From Desertimonas flava (GTDB lineage: Bacteria > Actinomycetota > Acidimicrobiia > Acidimicrobiales > Ilumatobacteraceae): DNA of 64,000 nucleotides. The notes below the pieces were generated by a model. That model was not told the DNA's origin. It saw only the letters and a list, made by a program, of their open reading frames with translations, and searched no databases. Shown here in pieces: positions 8,124 through 16,554 of this stretch. Positions within the stretch are counted from its first letter, which is position 1. Every line of letters begins with the position of its first letter. Position numbers and translations under genes: made by a program. The stretch is taken from assembly GCF_003426815.1 (NCBI RefSeq), contig NZ_QKYK01000011.1, forward strand, positions 112,141 to 176,140, read 5' to 3'.

Positions 8124-10847
8124 ATGCAACTGCTCGGCCGGGCGAGCGAACGAGAGCGCCTCCGAGCAGTGCTCGACGACGCGCGCGCTGGTCGCGGCAA
8201 CGCGCTGGTGGTCCGGGGCGAGGCGGGCATGGGCAAGACCGCCCTCCTGGCCGACGCGATCGCGTCCCAGTCCGAATTCACCGTCACTCGCCTCGATGGG
8301 ATCGAGTCCGAGATGGAGCTCCCGTATGCCGGGCTCCACCGGCTGTTGTTGCCGTTCATTAACGTCGTCGACGAGCTGCCGCAACGCCAGCGCGACGCCG
8401 TGCACTCGGCGTTCGGGACCGGCGATGCCCCGGAGGCACCCGATCGGTTCGCAGTCGGCTTGGCCACGCTTTCGATCCTGGATCGCGCCGCCACGAGGTC
8501 CCCGTTGCTCTGCGTTGTCGACGACGTCCAGTGGGTGGATCGAGACTCGCTCGATGCGCTCGCCCTCGCCGGCCGCCGCCTCGGCGCAGAGCGGGTCGCG
8601 ATGCTGTTCTCCGGGCGGGAGGACGTGCAGTGCGCGTCGCTTGACGGCCTCCCGGTGCTCCACGTCGACGGTCTCGCTGCCGACGATGCGGTCTCGCTGG
8701 TGCGGCACGCCGTCGACGGTGGGCTGCCCGATCACGTCGCCGCCAACGTCGTCCGCGCGACCGGCGGTACACCGCTGGCGATCATCGAGCTCGGGCGGGC
8801 GTTCAGTGCCGACCAGCTGTCGTGGCGCACCATGCTGCCCGAACCACTCCCGATCGGCCCGCACCTAGAGGCCCACTTCCTACGCGCCGTCGCCCACCTC
8901 CCCGAACGCACGCAGACCTATCTGCTGCTCGTCGCCGCCGAACCCTCCGACGACTCCGGCGTCGTGAGCAACGCCGCCGCGGCGCTCGGCGTCAGCGGCG
9001 CTGACGCTGACGCCGCGGTCGACTGCGGTCTGCTGACCCAGGCCACACCGCCGCTCTTCCGCCATCCCCTGATCCGCTCGGCGGTCTACCGCGGCGCCAG
9101 CGCAGCCGAACGGCGGCGCGTGCACACATCGCTCGCCGAGGCCACGGTGCTCGAGATCGACGCCGACCGGCGGGCGTGGCACCTCGCCGCCGCCGCCGAG
9201 GGGGTCGACGAGTCAATCGCCTGCGATCTCGAGTCGAGTGCCACGCGCGCCCGAGCACGCGGCGGTCACGCGGCAGCCGGGATCTTCTTGAGCCGCGCGG
9301 CCGAGCTCACCCCCGATCGGGAGCGACGGGCAGAGCGAGTGCTCGCGGCAGCGACCAGCCACCTCGCCGGCGGCCAGCCCGCACGAGCCAGGGCGCTGCT
9401 GGCCGGCGCAGACCTTCGATTCCAGAACCCCGTGCATCGCGCCCAGGCCACGCGCCTCGAAGGGGCGATCGACTACGCCTCTGGTGACATGCCCCGAGCG
9501 ATCGACTCGCTCATGCGGGCTGCCCGGACGTTCGCCGAGTTCGACGTCCCATTGGCTCGCAGGACGCTTCTGCAGGCCACGGCCGCAGCCCGGTTCGCCG
9601 GCGTGTTCGCGCCGGTCGGTGGCCGTCCCGAGGACATCGCCCAGGCCGCACGGCAGCTGCGCCGACGCGCTGGAGACAGTACCGCGGCGCCCGACCTGCT
9701 GCTCGAGGCCTACGAGTCGCTTCACCTGGACGGCCACGCGACAGCACTGCCCGTCCTGCGTCGAGCGCTCCGGGCGGTCGCCGCGGTGGACTCGAACAGC
9801 GAAGAGTCCCTCCTCTGGCTCGAGGTCGGGGCGTGGGTCGCCAGCACGATCGCCGACGAGGAAGCGTTGTACACGCTGTCCAAACGCTTGGTCGACGCCG
9901 CCCGCGAGCAGGGCGCACTGGTGCATCTGGCTCACGGACTCCTGTACCGGGCGATGTCGAGCTTTCTCGGCGGCGCCCTGCGGGCGGCGCGGATCGACTT
10001 CAGTGAACGGAGCGAGCTCCTCGCCGCGCTCGGTGTGCGCGCCGATGTCGGAACGATGATCCTCGCCGCTTGGGCCGGCGAGGCCGACGAGACCCTCGCC
10101 CGAATCGCCGACGTGGAGCGCTACGCCATCGAGCACGAGCTCGGATGGATGTTCGTGTTCACCGAGTACGCCCGCGCCATCCTCGGCATCAGCTTCGGCA
10201 ACTACGAGGCCGCGCTGGCGGGTGCGTCGACCCGCTACAACGACGACTCCTTCCTCGTGGTCATCGCCTACCCCAACATCGTCGAAGCGCTCGCGAGGGC
10301 GGGCCGTATCGCCGAGGCCCAAGAGGCGCGCGACGTGTTTGCCGAGCGCGTCGCTGCGATCGGGGGCACGATCGGTCTCGGCCTCCTCGCCCGCCTTGAC
10401 GGTCTGCTCGACGACGCCCGCGGCGAGCAGCACTTCCGCAGCGCGATTGCGCTCCTCGAGTCGAGCCGCGCCGAACTGCAGCTCGCCCGAACGAACCTGC
10501 TGTACGGCGAGTGGCTACGCCGTCGGAAGCGGCTCACCGAGGCTCGTGCACATCTGCGCACGGCGCACGAGGCGTTCACTCAGCGCGGCCTCGCCGGCTT
10601 CGCGACTCGCACGCGCATCGAGCTCGAAGCCGCGGGGGAGGTTGTCGGCCCGGCCGACAACGGACCGGCCGTCGATCTCACCTCGCAGGAAGCACAGGTC
10701 GCCCGCCTCGCCGCAGACGGGCTGACAAACCAGGAGATCGCCAGCAAGCTGTTCCTCAGCGCGAGCACCGTCGACTACCACCTCCGCAAGGTGTTCCGGA
10801 AGCTCGGCATCACCACCAGGCGGAGGTTGCGCGAAGTGCTCGCCTGA
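8124..10847 (+). CDS. LuxR-family ATP-binding regulator (LAL type)
   Basis: This large protein (907 residues) starts at ATG 8124. The Walker A motif GEAGMGKTALL is at residues 32-42 and LLCVVDDVQWVD near 130 is Walker B, giving a STAND-type AAA ATPase. A long helical, TPR-like middle follows. The last 55 residues (LTSQEAQVARLAADGLTNQE, then IASKLFLSASTVDYHLRKVF) form a LuxR helix-turn-helix. LAL regulators bind ATP and an inducer and activate adjacent catabolic or biosynthetic genes. Neighbours are alpha/beta hydrolases on both sides, so they are candidate targets, but no operator was identified here. It lies 70 bases after the MBL gene and converges with the next gene after 33 bases. Confidence 0.92.
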   Translation: MQLLGRASERERLRAVLDDARAGRGNALVVRGEAGMGKTALLADAIASQSEFTVTRLDGIESEMELPYAGLHRLLLPFINVVDELPQRQRDAVHSAFGTGDAPEAPDRFAVGLATLSILDRAATRSPLLCVVDDVQWVDRDSLDALALAGRRLGAERVAMLFSGREDVQCASLDGLPVLHVDGLAADDAVSLVRHAVDGGLPDHVAANVVRATGGTPLAIIELGRAFSADQLSWRTMLPEPLPIGPHLEAHFLRAVAHLPERTQTYLLLVAAEPSDDSGVVSNAAAALGVSGADADAAVDCGLLTQATPPLFRHPLIRSAVYRGASAAERRRVHTSLAEATVLEIDADRRAWHLAAAAEGVDESIACDLESSATRARARGGHAAAGIFLSRAAELTPDRERRAERVLAAATSHLAGGQPARARALLAGADLRFQNPVHRAQATRLEGAIDYASGDMPRAIDSLMRAARTFAEFDVPLARRTLLQATAAARFAGVFAPVGGRPEDIAQAARQLRRRAGDSTAAPDLLLEAYESLHLDGHATALPVLRRALRAVAAVDSNSEESLLWLEVGAWVASTIADEEALYTLSKRLVDAAREQGALVHLAHGLLYRAMSSFLGGALRAARIDFSERSELLAALGVRADVGTMILAAWAGEADETLARIADVERYAIEHELGWMFVFTEYARAILGISFGNYEAALAGASTRYNDDSFLVVIAYPNIVEALARAGRIAEAQEARDVFAERVAAIGGTIGLGLLARLDGLLDDARGEQHFRSAIALLESSRAELQLARTNLLYGEWLRRRKRLTEARAHLRTAHEAFTQRGLAGFATRTRIELEAAGEVVGPADNGPAVDLTSQEAQVARLAADGLTNQEIASKLFLSASTVDYHLRKVFRKLGITTRRRLREVLA

Positions 10848-10880
10848 GGTTCGCACGCCCTGAATCAGCCGGTCCGGCGG

Positions 10881-11690
10881 TCAGCCGGTGGCCATGGCAG
10901 CGCCGATGATGACGTCGGTGACCGCGTCGGCGTCCGAGATCATCGCGACGTGCGACGTGGGGACCTCGACGGTGACCGAGCCGGCCCGCTCGGCCATGAA
11001 CCGCTGGGTCGCCGGCGGGATCAGGTGATCGCTGGCGGCGACGACGTACCACGAAGGGATCGTCCTCCACGCAGGCGTCGCGGAGTGGTCGCTCAGAGTG
11101 GCCGCATCACCCGGGCGCTGCGTTGCGGCCATCACGGCCGCCTGCTCCGTCGAGAGATCCTGGGCGAACACGTCGTGAAACGCATCGGGGTGCACGTAGC
11201 CGTCGACCCCGGTGGGGTGCGGCCGGAAGATCAGCGCCTCCTCACTCAGGTGGCTGCCGGGGTTCATCGCCAGCAGGTCGGCCAGGTTCTCGTCGAGGTC
11301 CGGCGCGAAGGCGGCGACGTACACGAGCGCTCGAACGTTCGGGGCGCCGGTCGCGGCGTTCGTGATCACCGCCCCGCCGTATGAGTGCCCGACCAGCACG
11401 ACCGGCCCGTCGACGCTGTCGACCACACTGCGGATGTACGCGGCGTCGAGCTCGAGCCCGCGGAGTGGGTTGGACGGCGCGAGGACGGGGTAGCCCTCGG
11501 ACTGGAGGCGCTCCACGACACCGTTCCAACCGGAGGCGTCGGCGAACGCACCGTGGACCAGGACAACTGTCGGCTTCGGCGTCGAGCTCAGGGCGTCGTG
11601 TGCTGACGCGGCCGTGGCGACTCCGGCCAACGCCACCAGTGTGACGACGACCGACACGAGTGTTCGTCGGATCGATGGGAAGAGGGACAT
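10881..11690 (-). CDS. Secreted alpha/beta hydrolase
   Basis: The start is ATG 11690, with AGGAG eight bases upstream, giving 269 residues. Residues 1-30 (basic MSLFPSIRR, then a hydrophobic core ending ATAASA) form a Sec signal peptide cleaved before HDALSS. The mature enzyme has VVLVHGAFADASGW, the nucleophile elbow GHSYGG with Ser103, and a late ATSH-type His segment (PTSHVAMIS). It resembles the exported EstC/pyrethroid-hydrolase-like alpha/beta hydrolases, though the substrate is unknown. It is divergent from another hydrolase across a region with an 11-bp inverted repeat at 11783-11815, suggesting shared control. Confidence 0.9.
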   Translation of the reverse strand: MSLFPSIRRTLVSVVVTLVALAGVATAASAHDALSSTPKPTVVLVHGAFADASGWNGVVERLQSEGYPVLAPSNPLRGLELDAAYIRSVVDSVDGPVVLVGHSYGGAVITNAATGAPNVRALVYVAAFAPDLDENLADLLAMNPGSHLSEEALIFRPHPTGVDGYVHPDAFHDVFAQDLSTEQAAVMAATQRPGDAATLSDHSATPAWRTIPSWYVVAASDHLIPPATQRFMAERAGSVTVEVPTSHVAMISDADAVTDVIIGAAMATG

Positions 11691-11782
11691 GACCGCTCCT
11701 TGTGTGTTGCCGCGGCGAGTGCCGGGGAGTGGGTGGTCACCGGACGGTGCACCGTTCTCCGGGCCGTTCGAATCCCTCATCT

Positions 11783-11815
11783 CGCGTAGTCACCTGCTCG
11801 GCGCGTGACTACGCG
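11783..11815. promoter_or_regulatory. 11-bp inverted repeat, candidate operator between divergent hydrolases
   Basis: CGCGTAGTCAC at 11783-11793 is repeated as an exact reverse complement at 11805-11815, with 11 bases between. It lies about 93 bases from both divergent starts. Equal distance, perfect arms and one-turn half-site spacing fit a dimeric repressor or activator site. The protein that binds it is not evident. Confidence 0.55.
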
Positions 11816-11908
11816 TCGTCCGGGATGCGAGGTGGCGGCGCCCTGTTCAAGGTGGTGACCGAGACCGCCGCAGCGTGCGGCCGTTCCGATCACCTCGAGG
11901 AGCATCCA

Positions 11909-12733
11909 ATGAGCTACATCACGACCTCCGACGGCGCGGACCTCTTCTACAAGGACTGGGGGATGGGTCAGCCGGTGGTGTTCAGCCACGGCTGGCCGCT
12001 CAACTCCGACAGCTGGGAGGCACAGATGCTGTTCCTGGCCTCCAACGGCTTCCGCTGCATCGCCCACGACCGGCGGGGCCACGGCCGATCGACCCAGACG
12101 TGGGACGGCAACGACATGAACACCTACGCCGACGACCTCGCCGCGCTCCTGGATGCGCTGGACCTTCGTGATGCGACGCTGATCGGATTCTCCACCGGCG
12201 GCGGCGAGGTCGCCCGCTACGTCGGTCGTCACGGCACGGACCGTGTGTCCAAGGTGGCGTTGGTCGCCGCCGTCCCACCGTTGATGGTCCAGCGCGATGA
12301 CAATCCGGGCGGCGTACCGATCGACGTGTTCGACACGATCCGTGCCGGCTCCCACGCCGACCGGTCCCAGCTCTACAAGGACCTCGCCGACGGGCCGTTC
12401 TTCGGGCACAACCGGGACGGCGCCGACGTCTCGCAGGGCATCCGTGACGCGTTCTGGCTACAGAGCATGCAGTCGGGCCACCGCAACGCGCTCGAGTGCA
12501 TCAAGGCCTTCTCGGAGACCGATTTCCGCGACGATCTGCGAGCGATCGACGTGCCGACGCTGATCATCCACGGCGACGACGACCAGGTCGTCCCGTTCGA
12601 GGTCGGCGGCAAGGCATCCGCCGGGATCATCGCCGGTGCGACGCTGATCGTGTACGAGGGCGCCCCGCACGGCATCACCGACACCCACAAGGAGCGTCTC
12701 GGCCGCGACCTCCTGGACTTCGTCAAATCCTGA
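11909..12733 (+). CDS. Non-heme chloroperoxidase-like alpha/beta hydrolase
   Basis: The 274-residue protein starts at ATG 11909 with GAGGAGC upstream. It reads [18 protein letters not shown], then [23 protein letters not shown] and the nucleophile elbow GFSTGGGE with Ser95. This is the standard pattern of cofactor-free haloperoxidases/arylesterases, with Asp in HGDDDQVVP and His in GAPHGI completing the triad. In vitro such enzymes make peracids from acetate and peroxide, but physiological substrates are usually esters or lactones. It is cytoplasmic and divergent from the secreted hydrolase at 10881-11690. Confidence 0.9.
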   Translation: MSYITTSDGADLFYKDWGMGQPVVFSHGWPLNSDSWEAQMLFLASNGFRCIAHDRRGHGRSTQTWDGNDMNTYADDLAALLDALDLRDATLIGFSTGGGEVARYVGRHGTDRVSKVALVAAVPPLMVQRDDNPGGVPIDVFDTIRAGSHADRSQLYKDLADGPFFGHNRDGADVSQGIRDAFWLQSMQSGHRNALECIKAFSETDFRDDLRAIDVPTLIIHGDDDQVVPFEVGGKASAGIIAGATLIVYEGAPHGITDTHKERLGRDLLDFVKS

Positions 12734-12858
12734 CACTTGACCGTCTCCGCGTCGAACGACGGCCACGCGTGCGGGCACAGCCTCGTGAGGTCCTCGAGAT
12801 CACGGCGGCATGGCGCCGGCTCGTCCGGAACGTCAGGGTTCGCCGTTGACCTGCAAGG

Positions 12859-13638
12859 TCATGGCCGGACCGCTGGGCCGCATTCCGCTCGAGCGCCGGC
12901 CGCCCACGTCGCGGGCGGCCGACCAGCCGTCATCCTGAACGCCCGCACGAACGCGCTCGGCGTGTGGTAGCCGACTCGTCGTGCCGTGCTCGCGACAGTC
13001 GCACCGGCCGCGAGCAGCAGCATCGCCTCGGCGATGCGAAGTCGCGTGCGCCATTGTCCGAAGGTGAGACCCGTCTCGGATCGAAAGACCCGAGCCAGTG
13101 TCCGCGAACTGGCGCCGACTGCTCGCCCCCACTCGCCGATCGTGCGCTGATCCGCAGGATCGGCGACGAGCGCGTCGGCGACGGCGATGGCGCGTGAGTC
13201 GAATGGCCGCGGCAGGGTCGGAATCGCTGACGACGCCGGCGTGAGTAGGTCGAATGCCAGCCGTACCGACCGGGCTCGGACGTCGTCGCGCAGGCCGGGG
13301 CGTTGGTGGGCGTGGAGCAGGAGCGCGGACGCAGCCGCCGGCACGTGGACGAGGACGGGTTCGGCGGCGTCGAGCCGGAAGTCCCTGGCGTCGAAGCGGG
13401 TCGATCGGTAGTGCACGCCGGCCGCCCCGTCACCACCGTGCATTCGCTCGCTCGGGACCAACACTCCCATGAGTGGCGGAACGTGCCACAGTCCCTCGTC
13501 CGTGGTGACCGTGAACCGACCGGTCGTGTCCCAGAGCAGTTCGTGGCCCCGGTGAACGTGCGGTTCGAACGCATGGTCCTGCCGCAGTACGACGGAGTCG
13601 GTCCGGCATCTCGCCTCGACGTGACAGGATCCGAACAC
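12859..13638 (-). CDS. AraC-family transcriptional regulator
   Basis: The product has 259 residues. The N-terminal cupin-like region includes FEPHVHRGHELLWDTTG, a sensing segment typical of AraC regulators with His residues. The C-terminal 100 residues carry two helix-turn-helix units (IGEWGRAVGASSRTLARVFR and VASTARRVGYHTPSAFVRAF). It is divergent from the siderophore-binding-protein gene only 54 bases away, so it may control that gene and the FhuF-like reductase after it, responding to an iron chelate as siderophore-linked AraC regulators do. A start slightly downstream is possible. An alternative is control of the hydrolase gene 125 bases beyond its 3' end. Confidence 0.88.
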   Translation of the reverse strand: MFGSCHVEARCRTDSVVLRQDHAFEPHVHRGHELLWDTTGRFTVTTDEGLWHVPPLMGVLVPSERMHGGDGAAGVHYRSTRFDARDFRLDAAEPVLVHVPAAASALLLHAHQRPGLRDDVRARSVRLAFDLLTPASSAIPTLPRPFDSRAIAVADALVADPADQRTIGEWGRAVGASSRTLARVFRSETGLTFGQWRTRLRIAEAMLLLAAGATVASTARRVGYHTPSAFVRAFRMTAGRPPATWAAGARAECGPAVRP

Positions 13639-13665
13639 AAATCGGCAGCTTACGACAGGCTATGT

Positions 13666-13676
13666 GGCTGACCTAA
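13666..13676. promoter_or_regulatory. Half-site resembling an IdeR/DtxR iron box
   Basis: GGCTGACCTAA matches the right half of the IdeR/DtxR consensus (GGCTAACCTAA) at 10 of 11 positions and lies 17 bases before the siderophore-binding-protein start. The left half is poorly matched. It sits in the 54-base divergent promoter shared with the AraC gene. Confidence 0.35.
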
Positions 13677-13692
13677 CACGTAGGGTTCGGCT

Positions 13693-14661
13693 ATGCATCT
13701 CCGACGTTGTCTCATCACCTCGTTCGTCACTGCGGCGTTCGTGCTTCCGGCTGCGGCCGGGTCGGCATCGGCGCCGCCGACGGGCGACTCCGGTGGTGCC
13801 GCCGGACCGGAGACACGTGTCGTCACCGATGCGCTCGGGGTGGAGGTCGAGATCCCGACCGGTCCACTGCGGATCGTCGTCGCCGACGACATCGCCTTGG
13901 GCAACCTCTTGGCCCTTGGTGTCACCCCGATCGCCACGGGCGTCAACACCAACTCGATCCCCGACTTCCTCGGCGACCAGTTGGACGGCATCGAGGACAT
14001 CTCGACCGCCGACTCGCTCGGGATCAACATCGAGCGGCTCGCCGCGCTCGACCCCGACCTCGTGCTCACCGTCGGCGTCGATTGGAACGAGGACAACTGC
14101 AATCGCCTCCGCGAGGTCGCCACCACCTTCTGCTACGCGTACGGCTACACGACGATGGAGGAGATCGAGACGAACATGACCGAGGTCGGTCGCGCGCTCG
14201 GCATGGAGACCGAAGCGGCCGCTGAGGTCGCCGAGCTGGAGCGTCGGTTGGTGGAGATGGCCGATCGCGTCGAGAGCAACGGTCTGACCGACTCGCCGGT
14301 GTCGGTGCTGAGAGTGACGGGCGACGGCTACTCGGTTCGCTTCGGCACGGTGGAGAGTGCCCTGATGCGCGCGCTGGGGATGGCCCGACCGGAGAACCAG
14401 CAGCACTACCAGGACTTCGCGTTCGACCTCAGTCCCGAGAACCTGCTCGACATCGACGCCTACGGCATCTACGTGTATGTCGACACCGACGGCGCCGATA
14501 CGTATGCACAACTCGAGGCCAATCCGCTGTGGTCCCAGCTCGAGGCTGTGCAGAACGACCGCGTGTGGCTCGTCGACGGCGGCGTGTGGAACGGCATCTC
14601 CCTCCCAGCCGCCCACGCGATCTTGGACGACATCGACGAGACCTTCATCACCGGCACCTGA
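13693..14661 (+). CDS. Iron-siderophore ABC transporter substrate-binding protein
   Basis: This encodes 322 residues. Residues 1-26 (MHLRRCLITSFVTAAFVLPA, then AAGSASA) form a Sec signal without a lipobox Cys at the cleavage site, so the protein may be freely secreted or anchored some other way. VVTDALGVEVEIP, LALGVTPIATG, LGINIERLAALDPDLVLTVG and the C-terminal NPLWSQLEAVQNDRVWLVDG match the class III periplasmic-binding fold of FepB/FhuD-type proteins. No ABC permease or ATPase gene is adjacent; instead a FhuF-like reductase overlaps the stop. It should capture a ferric chelate outside the cell. An iron-box half-site lies just upstream. Confidence 0.9.
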   Translation: MHLRRCLITSFVTAAFVLPAAAGSASAPPTGDSGGAAGPETRVVTDALGVEVEIPTGPLRIVVADDIALGNLLALGVTPIATGVNTNSIPDFLGDQLDGIEDISTADSLGINIERLAALDPDLVLTVGVDWNEDNCNRLREVATTFCYAYGYTTMEEIETNMTEVGRALGMETEAAAEVAELERRLVEMADRVESNGLTDSPVSVLRVTGDGYSVRFGTVESALMRALGMARPENQQHYQDFAFDLSPENLLDIDAYGIYVYVDTDGADTYAQLEANPLWSQLEAVQNDRVWLVDGGVWNGISLPAAHAILDDIDETFITGT

Positions 14662-15461
14662 TGGACACCGGGCCAGGCCGATGGATCGTCGGTGACGCCG
14701 ATTCCGTCGCCGCCGACCTCGACTCGGTGCCGGCGTCGTGGCTGGATCGGCTGGTTCCCGTCACCTCGCACGACGACCCCCGCGCCGGATGGGTGTCGTG
14801 GCACCGGATCGAGGCCGGCGACGATGCCGTGACACGGCGGTTGCTGCAGGCGATGCGGTCGGCCCGACAACTCCCCGACGACCGGCTCCTGCTCGGATCG
14901 ACCCTGGTACTCGTGAACGCCTCGTTCGTCGCGCCGATCCTCGCTCTCGCACTGCTCGACCGTCCCGTCGTTCGGCTCCGACCGGACCGGACGGCCGCGC
15001 TCGTCTCGGCCGCCGGCAACACCAAGGCGCTGGCCGTCGGACCGCACCCCGAGATCTCCTCCGGCATCGACCCGCCAGGGACAGCGGCGCAGTTGTCGAT
15101 CACGGAGTACGCCACGCCGCTGATCGAGTCGGTGCGGAGACTGACGCGGCTCCCCCGCCGGGCCGCCTGGGCGCTCGTCGCCAGCGTGGCCACCGAGACG
15201 ATCATCGACCTCGGGCGAGATCTCGGCGACGAATCCCGGGCCGCGGCGCTGATCGATGACCTCCTCGCTCCTGGCTCGATGCTCGCCCTCGCTCCGCCCA
15301 CCCGCCACTCCGTCACGGTCGACGGCGTCGACCATCTCTGGTCCTGCCGATCGGTCTGCTGCCTCTACTACAAGGCGCGCGACTACTGCACCACCGTGTG
15401 CCCACTCGTCTCGGAGGAGGAGCGGCGGGACGCGATCGCCGACCTCATCCGTACCCGCTGA
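14661..15461 (+). CDS. FhuF-like ferric-siderophore reductase with altered Cys spacing
   Basis: This 266-residue protein starts at ATG 14661, overlapping the previous stop by one base (TGATG). The C-terminus has CC-x8-C-x3-C: C233, C234, C243 and C247 (SVCCLYYKARDYCTTVCP). FhuF-type reductases bind a 2Fe-2S cluster through CC-x10-C-x2-C, so the cluster site is recognisable but the spacing differs. In that family the protein reduces Fe(III) in siderophores after uptake, releasing Fe(II). The direct coupling to a siderophore-binding protein supports the role. No membrane segment is evident. The rest of the sequence is poorly characterised. Confidence 0.8.
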   Translation: MDTGPGRWIVGDADSVAADLDSVPASWLDRLVPVTSHDDPRAGWVSWHRIEAGDDAVTRRLLQAMRSARQLPDDRLLLGSTLVLVNASFVAPILALALLDRPVVRLRPDRTAALVSAAGNTKALAVGPHPEISSGIDPPGTAAQLSITEYATPLIESVRRLTRLPRRAAWALVASVATETIIDLGRDLGDESRAAALIDDLLAPGSMLALAPPTRHSVTVDGVDHLWSCRSVCCLYYKARDYCTTVCPLVSEEERRDAIADLIRTR

Positions 15462-15620
15462 CGGCGTCGGCTCCAGGCAGCGCGGCATCACTGTCGACCC
15501 GGCACGGCGACGATCGTCGCCGTGAGCGGTGAGGCAGCGACATTGCCGGTCGTGGTGGGCCGTTGTCGTTCGGGACGTACGTCCCTTCACAGACGGTTGG
15601 TACAGCGCGACCGTGGACGC

Positions 15621-16094
15621 ATGGACACGACCGATCGGCTCGATACGCCCAAATCGGCTGTCGACGATGCGACACGTCGACGCCGCGTGCGCTTCGTTCA
15701 GCGCTGGATCCTGAACCCTCCGATGAAGGCCGCCACCTGGCTCGGGCTGGTGCCGGGACACGTGCTGATTGAGACCATCGGCAGGGTGAGCGGCAAACGC
15801 CGCCGCAACGTCGTCGGGATGCACGTCGACGGCGATGTCGGCTGGATCGTGGCAGAGCAGGGCCGGCACTCGGGCTATGTCCGCAACGTCGAAGCGAACC
15901 CACAGGTTCGAGTTCGAGTCCGTCGACGCTGGCGCACGGCGACCGCTGTCGTCGTTGTTGACGATGACCCCCAAGCCCGCCTCGACACCTTCGCCATGGC
16001 CCGCCACGCCGCTGCTGTGCGCCGATTCGGCACCGACCTACTCACCGTACGCATCGACCTCGCGCCCGGCGCCGGTCCCGACCGGTCCCGCTGA
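15621..16094 (+). CDS. Deazaflavin (F420)-dependent nitroreductase family protein
   Basis: The 157-residue protein starts at ATG 15621. RWILNPPMKAATWLGLVPG, IGRVSGKRRRNVVG and GWIVAEQGRHSGYVRNVEAN match the short split-barrel F420H2-dependent reductases related to Ddn of mycobacteria. These enzymes use reduced F420 to reduce quinones or nitro compounds and help in redox defence. The basic, hydrophobic N-terminus could associate with membrane. It is 160 bases after the FhuF-like gene and is not clearly in its operon. An upstream in-frame start at 15522 adds residues not typical of the family. Confidence 0.85.
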   Translation: MDTTDRLDTPKSAVDDATRRRRVRFVQRWILNPPMKAATWLGLVPGHVLIETIGRVSGKRRRNVVGMHVDGDVGWIVAEQGRHSGYVRNVEANPQVRVRVRRRWRTATAVVVVDDDPQARLDTFAMARHAAAVRRFGTDLLTVRIDLAPGAGPDRSR

Positions 16095-16244
16095 TACAGG
16101 CTCACGACGCCGACGCGATCCCACTCGAGATGCTGCGCTCAGCGCAACAGCGAATCGCCGCTGTACTCACCACGCGGAGGCAACTCCGTACCGCAACGAT
16201 CGCCACCACGACCTTTGCCGGTCCGGGTTCGAAATACGACTGGT

Positions 16245-16330
16245 TGGTGGGCGAGGGGGGACTTGAACCCCCACGAGGTTGCCCTCACTGGCACCTGAAG
16301 CCAGCGCGTCTGCCATTCCGCCACTCGCCC
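16245..16330 (-). tRNA. tRNA-Leu (anticodon CAG)
   Basis: The acceptor stem GGGCGAG (5' end at 16330) pairs with CTCGCCC, followed by discriminator A and an encoded CCA (16247-16245). The anticodon stem is CTGGC/GCCAG around the loop TTCAGGT, giving anticodon CAG. A long variable arm and the T-loop GGTTCAAGTC are present, as expected for a class II tRNA. Confidence 0.95.
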
Positions 16331-16382
16331 GAGTGGAAGCGCAACGCTACCAAGGCGCAGCGCCAACTCCGACCGGTGTTGC

Positions 16383-16487
16383 GCGATGAGCCTGAGCCGC
16401 AGCAGGCGCTGTTCGGGCTCATCGCGGCGGGCGGGGTCGATGGTGCGATGAGCCACGACAGCGGATGGTGCGGCCGAGGCTCATCGC
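16383..16487. repeat. Two tandem hairpins sharing one 10-bp stem
   Basis: GCGATGAGCC occurs at 16383-16392 and 16445-16454, and its reverse complement at 16416-16425 and 16478-16487. Each pair forms a 10-bp stem with a 23-base loop, and the copies are 62 bases apart. The element lies between tRNA-Leu and fhaA, ending 67 bases before the fhaA start. It could be an operator array, an RNA structure or a small repeat. Confidence 0.6.
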
Positions 16488-16495
16488 GGCGACGA

Positions 16496-16507
16496 GATCA
16501 CGTGATC
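16496..16507. promoter_or_regulatory. 12-bp palindrome upstream of fhaA
   Basis: GATCACGTGATC is a perfect palindrome 47 bases before the fhaA start, within likely promoter range. It could be a dimer-binding operator for the cell-wall signalling operon; no binder is identified. Confidence 0.35.
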
Positions 16508-16554
16508 GGGCTGCCCTGCCGTCAGCGCTGCCCGCCCCTAGAATCCCCACGTAG

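Noticed and set aside
12734..12858. Possible small gene between the chloroperoxidase-like and AraC genes
   Set aside because: Open frames here are antisense shadows or extensions without motifs.
16095..16244. Possible small gene before tRNA-Leu
   Set aside because: No frame has a plausible start, ribosome site or family-like sequence.
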